Source: Candidatus Latescibacterota bacterium
GTDB taxonomy: Bacteria > Latescibacterota > UBA2968 > GCA-2709665
Assembly: GCA_030746455.1 (NCBI GenBank)
Contig: JASLMQ010000677.1
Span: forward strand, 1 to 9,299
Reading direction: 5' to 3'
Length of the DNA stretch: 9,299 bases
The notes beneath the pieces were generated by a model, which had not been told where the DNA came from, made no database searches, and worked only from the letters and a program-made list of their open reading frames with translations. The position numbers and the translations under genes are program-made. Positions 6,646 to 9,299 of this stretch are shown piece by piece (the stretch's first letter is position 1; the number at the start of each line of letters is the position of its first letter).

Positions 6646-8301
6646 CTACAGGACCTGGAGGGTGAGCGTGTGTTCCCCGACGTCCTTCGAGAGCGGGACC
6701 ACAACCACAAGTCGCGCCTCCTCGATTGTGGCCTCGCCCCCCTTCCTGTAGGGGTTATGCGGCAGCGCGGGCCACACCACTCGGGCGTTCTCGGGAAGCG
6801 TGAGGCGCCAGCCTGCGTGCGTCATCCAGGCCTCGCCGGACCGCTCGACCGGCTCCTCCCCCAGCACCTGGTCATTGCAGGAGGCGAACCCGATCTCTTC
6901 ACCCACGTGGGGAATGAGGGTCACGTGCGCCTCGACCGCCATCCCGGAAGCACACGTGGACCGACAGGTCAGCCTCATCTCCGAGTCGCTTAGAGCCTCG
7001 AGGTCGACATCGCACTGCTCGAGGCCGTAGTCGAGCGACACCGTGCAGACATCACCATCGGATCGATGCGATGCCGAGGTCGGCACGTGGACCAGGCCGC
7101 CCCGAGGGCTGAAATCGGGGCTCTCGTCGCCCGGCTCGTGCCGCAGCAGGGAGGGGTCGCCAATCGTGAAGGTGCTCCACAGCGGCTGGAGCTTGGTGTT
7201 GCCCCCGCCCACGATCAGGCCCGTGCGATCGTGGTACACGCTGACGAAGTTCTGTCGGTCCTGGCCCCACCGATTCTGCGGGATCTCGACCGTGAGCGCC
7301 GACAGGCTCGCGAACCACGGTCGCTGGCGGAGAACCAGTGCCTCGTCACCCATCTCATAGCGATGATGTGCCTGGCCCGCTGCCGTGGGCTCCGTCTCCC
7401 CTTCCGCGCCGTACAGCAGAAGCTGGGCCGCGTGGTCCGGGGCGAACCGATTCCCCGCCGCCAGATGGAAGCCATGTTGCTGCGCCAGATACCCACGCCC
7501 CGGCGACGTGTGGGTGAACCCCACGTTCCCGAGGCGCATCCCCCCGTGGTAGGGGTTGCGCCCGTCCACCGTTTCGACCATGCTGCCGTCCGGATAGGTG
7601 AAGCTGGCGTGGTAGCGCGCGGCCCGCTCGAGCGCTGCCAGCACCCCGTCGTCGCCCGACAGACTGTAGTAGATTCCCAGTGCCTCGGCGTACACGAAGT
7701 TGTAGGCAACCACCGGGCCCTTGTGTTCAGGCCACCAGCCGTGCGGAGATTGGGCCGCAACGACGTCCTGCATGAAGGCCCGCGCCTGCGCTTCCCAGTC
7801 TTCCTTCCCGAACACCTCCCCCGCGCAGAAAAGCGCCATCGCGTGATGCGCGGGGATGTTGTGCACCGAGCCCAGCGCGGTTCGGGCGATCTGCTCGAAT
7901 CCCAGCTGGAGCGCCGCGTCCCACCGGGCCCGTTCCTCCTCCGCCATCGCCTCCTTCACGAGGGCGTAGGCCCGAATCCACCGGCTGTAGGTCCACGGCA
8001 TCAGCGTCTGGCCCCACGTGGACCCGTCCTTCTTGCGGAAGGTCCACTTCCCCTCATCATCCTGAGCGTCGATCAGCGCGTCTCCGCCCTTCACGATCGC
8101 CCGAAGCACCTCCTCGCTGCGGTGATGCGTGCTCCGCTCGAGGCTCCAGGCCGCCGCGAGCGACAGGAGCACGCTCTGGTCGCCGCAGACCCACGGCTCC
8201 GTGCCGAACTGCCCGTTGTCCTTTTGCGAATCCAGGAGGCCGGGCAGCGCATCGTCCAGTGACGCCAGCAGCTCCGGCTCAGGCTTCCACGTCCCGGCCA
8301 T
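6646..8301 (-). CDS. Uncharacterised alpha-toroid plus beta-sandwich protein, possible polysaccharide lyase
   Basis: I do not recognise a named family. The 551 residues split in two. Residues 1 to about 235 are helical and Trp/His/Tyr-rich (WVCGDQS 37-43, TLMPWTYSRWIRAYAL 99-114, SVHNIPAHHAMALF 145-158, SPHGWWPEHKGPVVAYN 185-201). Such repeats, alternating helices with aromatic loops, suggest an (alpha/alpha) toroid. After a loop YPDGSMVETVDGRNPYHGG (236-254), residues 320-551 are mostly beta strands (for example RTGLIVGGGNTKLQPLW, 359-375), like the C-terminal sandwich of heparinase II/III-type and related polysaccharide lyases. There is no signal peptide, so it appears cytoplasmic. The start at 8301 is chosen because an A/G-rich run (AAAGGGGGG, 8305-8313) precedes the ATG pair at 8304/8301. 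A longer in-frame start at 8382 would overlap the upstream gene. Between a RutB-like hydrolase and an MR/MLE enzyme, it could act on intracellular oligosaccharides. The function is inference from architecture only. Confidence 0.85.
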   Translation of the reverse strand: MAGTWKPEPELLASLDDALPGLLDSQKDNGQFGTEPWVCGDQSVLLSLAAAWSLERSTHHRSEEVLRAIVKGGDALIDAQDDEGKWTFRKKDGSTWGQTLMPWTYSRWIRAYALVKEAMAEEERARWDAALQLGFEQIARTALGSVHNIPAHHAMALFCAGEVFGKEDWEAQARAFMQDVVAAQSPHGWWPEHKGPVVAYNFVYAEALGIYYSLSGDDGVLAALERAARYHASFTYPDGSMVETVDGRNPYHGGMRLGNVGFTHTSPGRGYLAQQHGFHLAAGNRFAPDHAAQLLLYGAEGETEPTAAGQAHHRYEMGDEALVLRQRPWFASLSALTVEIPQNRWGQDRQNFVSVYHDRTGLIVGGGNTKLQPLWSTFTIGDPSLLRHEPGDESPDFSPRGGLVHVPTSASHRSDGDVCTVSLDYGLEQCDVDLEALSDSEMRLTCRSTCASGMAVEAHVTLIPHVGEEIGFASCNDQVLGEEPVERSGEAWMTHAGWRLTLPENARVVWPALPHNPYRKGGEATIEEARLVVVVPLSKDVGEHTLTLQVL

Positions 8302-8304
8302 CAT

Positions 8305-8313
8305 CCCCCCTTT
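8305..8313 (-). promoter_or_regulatory. Shine-Dalgarno of the toroid gene, adjacent to a double ATG
   Basis: AAAGGGGGG runs straight into ATGATG. With AGGGG as the core, the second ATG (8301) has about 5 nt spacing, while the first (8304) is too close. The site is preferred over the far upstream in-frame start at 8382. Confidence 0.5.
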
Positions 8314-8344
8314 GTGTTTCGGGTCTCCAGTTCGGGATCTGCGT

Positions 8345-9130
8345 TCATCCGCTGGCCCCCTCGCACGCATCGCACGCGGCAATGAAATCCGCCGAGGTCG
8401 CCGAGTGGCCCACGCAGTACTCGGTCCACAGCACCATCCGCTTGGTAAAGGCCAGGCCCTCCAGCTCTCCGGGCAACTCCATCGCCATTGCGCAGTCTCG
8501 AAGCAGGAGGACCTGGTAGTTCAGGTTCATCGCATCGACCATCGTGCAGTGCAGGCAGATGTCGAGCGCGAACCCCACGCAGACCAGCGTCTTGATGTTG
8601 AGATTGCGGAGCAGGCCATCCAGGCGGGTCTCGAAGAACCCGCTGTAGGCGTGCTTGCGGACGAGGTAATCCCCCTCCTGCGGCTCGACCACCTTCGAGA
8701 ACTTCACCGCCGTGGAGTTGCCGTGCACATACTCGCGCGGGTCGACCGTATCCTCCGATCCCCACTCCTCCCAGTCCAGGCCGTTTGAGCGCAGGCACGT
8801 CTTCGCCAGCTCGGACCGGTTGATGGCGATCCGCGGCGCGCTGTTGTTCAGGTAGATCACCGGCAGGTCCGCACGCCGTGCCGCGTCCATTGCCGGACAG
8901 ATGTGGTTGACCACGATGTCCTTCTCGACCTCGAAGCTCTCAGGCAGGCCCATCGTGGGATAGGGATGCGCCTCTCCGTGGTCATCCGGTGAGAAGCCCA
9001 GGCCGTAGACGTCCACCGCCAGGAAAGCGGTCGAATCCGTATCCAGCTCCAGCGTCTCCTCGGCGTGCCCGAGATACTTCTCTGGTGGATAAAGCCTGTA
9101 GTAGCGTCCTTTGATCTTCAGAGTCGACAT
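8345..9130 (-). CDS. Isochorismatase-family cysteine hydrolase, RutB-like
   Basis: This 261-residue cysteine hydrolase has the isochorismatase fold. The triad is Asp40 (FLAVDVYG), Lys159 (VRKHAYSGFFET) and Cys192 (VGFALDICLHCT). The stretch YSGFFETRLDGLLR (162-175) is very close to the corresponding part of RutB (ureidoacrylate amidohydrolase) and related N-carbamoyl amidohydrolases, so hydrolysis of an amide or carbamoyl group is the likely chemistry. Compared with RutB it has about 30 extra N-terminal residues and an insert (about 45-70, SPDDHGEAHPYPTMGLP), so the substrate probably differs. No other rut gene is present. The ATG at 9130 is preferred to an in-frame GTG at 9184, which would overlap the upstream coding sequence by 44 bp; the SD is weak (TAGGG about 9 nt upstream, overlapping the previous stop). 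The gap to the next gene is 43 bp, which suggests an operon. The family is firm; the substrate is unknown. Confidence 0.92.
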   Translation of the reverse strand: MSTLKIKGRYYRLYPPEKYLGHAEETLELDTDSTAFLAVDVYGLGFSPDDHGEAHPYPTMGLPESFEVEKDIVVNHICPAMDAARRADLPVIYLNNSAPRIAINRSELAKTCLRSNGLDWEEWGSEDTVDPREYVHGNSTAVKFSKVVEPQEGDYLVRKHAYSGFFETRLDGLLRNLNIKTLVCVGFALDICLHCTMVDAMNLNYQVLLLRDCAMAMELPGELEGLAFTKRMVLWTEYCVGHSATSADFIAACDACEGASG

Positions 9131-9140
9131 GATCGCTGCC

Positions 9141-9299
9141 CTACCCCATCCTGAAGAACGTTCCCGCGATGTACTTGCGCCCACCGTGCCACGGCACGTC
9201 GGGATCGTCGTGCTGCCAGTAGTAGGCCACCAGCAGACGTCCGTCGGCCATCTGAACGGCGACCGGATACCCTCCGTCCACGTTGCCCCTCGGGCCGGC
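9141..9299 (-). CDS. C-terminal fragment of a probable BNR/sialidase-fold protein (5' part outside window)
   Basis: An open frame enters from the right edge and ends at TAG (9143-9141), giving 52 residues. The fragment contains GGYPVAVQMADGRLLVAYYW (9-28) followed by GGRKYIAGTFFRMG (39-52). This is the characteristic last blade of six-bladed sialidase/BNR-repeat proteins, where G-Y-P-x-x-V-x-x-x-D-G-x-x-x-x-x-Y-Y and then R-x-I-A-x-T-x-(F/W) recur near the C-terminus. Such proteins are exo-alpha-sialidases or, often in environmental bacteria, sialidase-fold glycosidases of unknown specificity. The catalytic Arg/Asp residues lie upstream and cannot be checked. The stop is 10 bp from the next gene's ATG, so it probably leads the same operon. 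Confidence 0.72.
   Translation of the reverse strand, partial: AGPRGNVDGGYPVAVQMADGRLLVAYYWQHDDPDVPWHGGRKYIAGTFFRMG

Noticed and set aside
4167..6993. Long plus-strand open frames (4167-5417 and 5488-6993)
   Set aside because: They run antisense across clear minus-strand genes, span gene boundaries, are rich in Arg/His/Pro/Gly and match no family. They are the expected by-product of high-GC third codon positions.
7066..8262. 398-codon plus-strand frame opposite the toroid gene
   Set aside because: The composition is the same antisense Arg/His/Pro/Leu bias, no ribosome site is convincing, and the minus-strand protein has coherent structure-like features.
4173..9130. The two isochorismatase-fold genes as a recent duplication
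   Set aside because: Sizes (179 and 261 residues), catalytic surroundings (IAKTCFSG versus VRKHAYSGFF; EAHICVYQT versus ALDICLHCT) and subfamily signatures differ throughout.

Overview
The window is a high-GC bacterial segment, roughly 60-65% G+C by eye. All recognisable genes lie on the minus strand, so transcription runs from base 9299 towards base 1. There are nine genes: seven complete and one cut at each edge. Gene content (Ldh2-type dehydrogenase, Gfo/Idh/MocA oxidoreductase, enolase-superfamily enzyme, two isochorismatase-fold hydrolases, a probable sialidase-fold protein and a large all-alpha plus beta-sandwich protein) is typical of environmental bacteria rich in carbohydrate-acid catabolism, such as Latescibacterota, Poribacteria or Planctomycetota. 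That placement is a guess from gene content; no marker gene is present.

Layout in transcription order: (1) 9299-9141, C-terminal end of a probable BNR/sialidase-fold protein; (2) 9130-8345, RutB-like isochorismatase-family cysteine hydrolase; (3) 8301-6646, a 551-residue protein with an apparent alpha/alpha toroid plus beta-sandwich architecture, of unknown function and possibly polysaccharide lyase or heparinase-like; (4) 6612-5479, mandelate racemase/muconate lactonizing family enzyme with an altered active site; (5) 5420-4728, queuosine precursor transporter of the YhhQ family; (6) 4712-4173, small ISOC1/2-type isochorismatase-family hydrolase; (7) 4139-3123, Gfo/Idh/MocA oxidoreductase. 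Spacings among genes 1-7 are about 10-60 bp and most have a Shine-Dalgarno sequence, so they could form one long operon.

A 225-bp gap (2898-3122) follows. It holds a striking symmetrical repeat: five TCAGC-type heptads on one side and five inverted heptads on the other, in perfect 7-bp register. Downstream of it is a second unit: (8) 2897-1041, a long-chain acyl-CoA synthetase-like AMP-forming ligase, and (9) 1029-1, an Ldh2-family malate/lactate-type dehydrogenase lacking only its last few codons.

A plausible but unproven reading is that genes 1-4, 7 and 9 serve uptake and breakdown of a glycan or sugar acid: lyase or hydrolase, enolase-superfamily dehydratase or epimerase, then NAD(P)-dependent oxidoreductases. 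The two cysteine hydrolases would handle amide or carbamoyl substituents. The queuosine transporter and the acyl-CoA ligase do not fit that scheme and may simply be neighbours. No RNA genes, CRISPR arrays, insertion sequences or phage genes were seen. The best leads for novelty are the heptad element, the unassigned toroid protein and the MR/MLE enzyme that has lost the usual base on one face of its active site.
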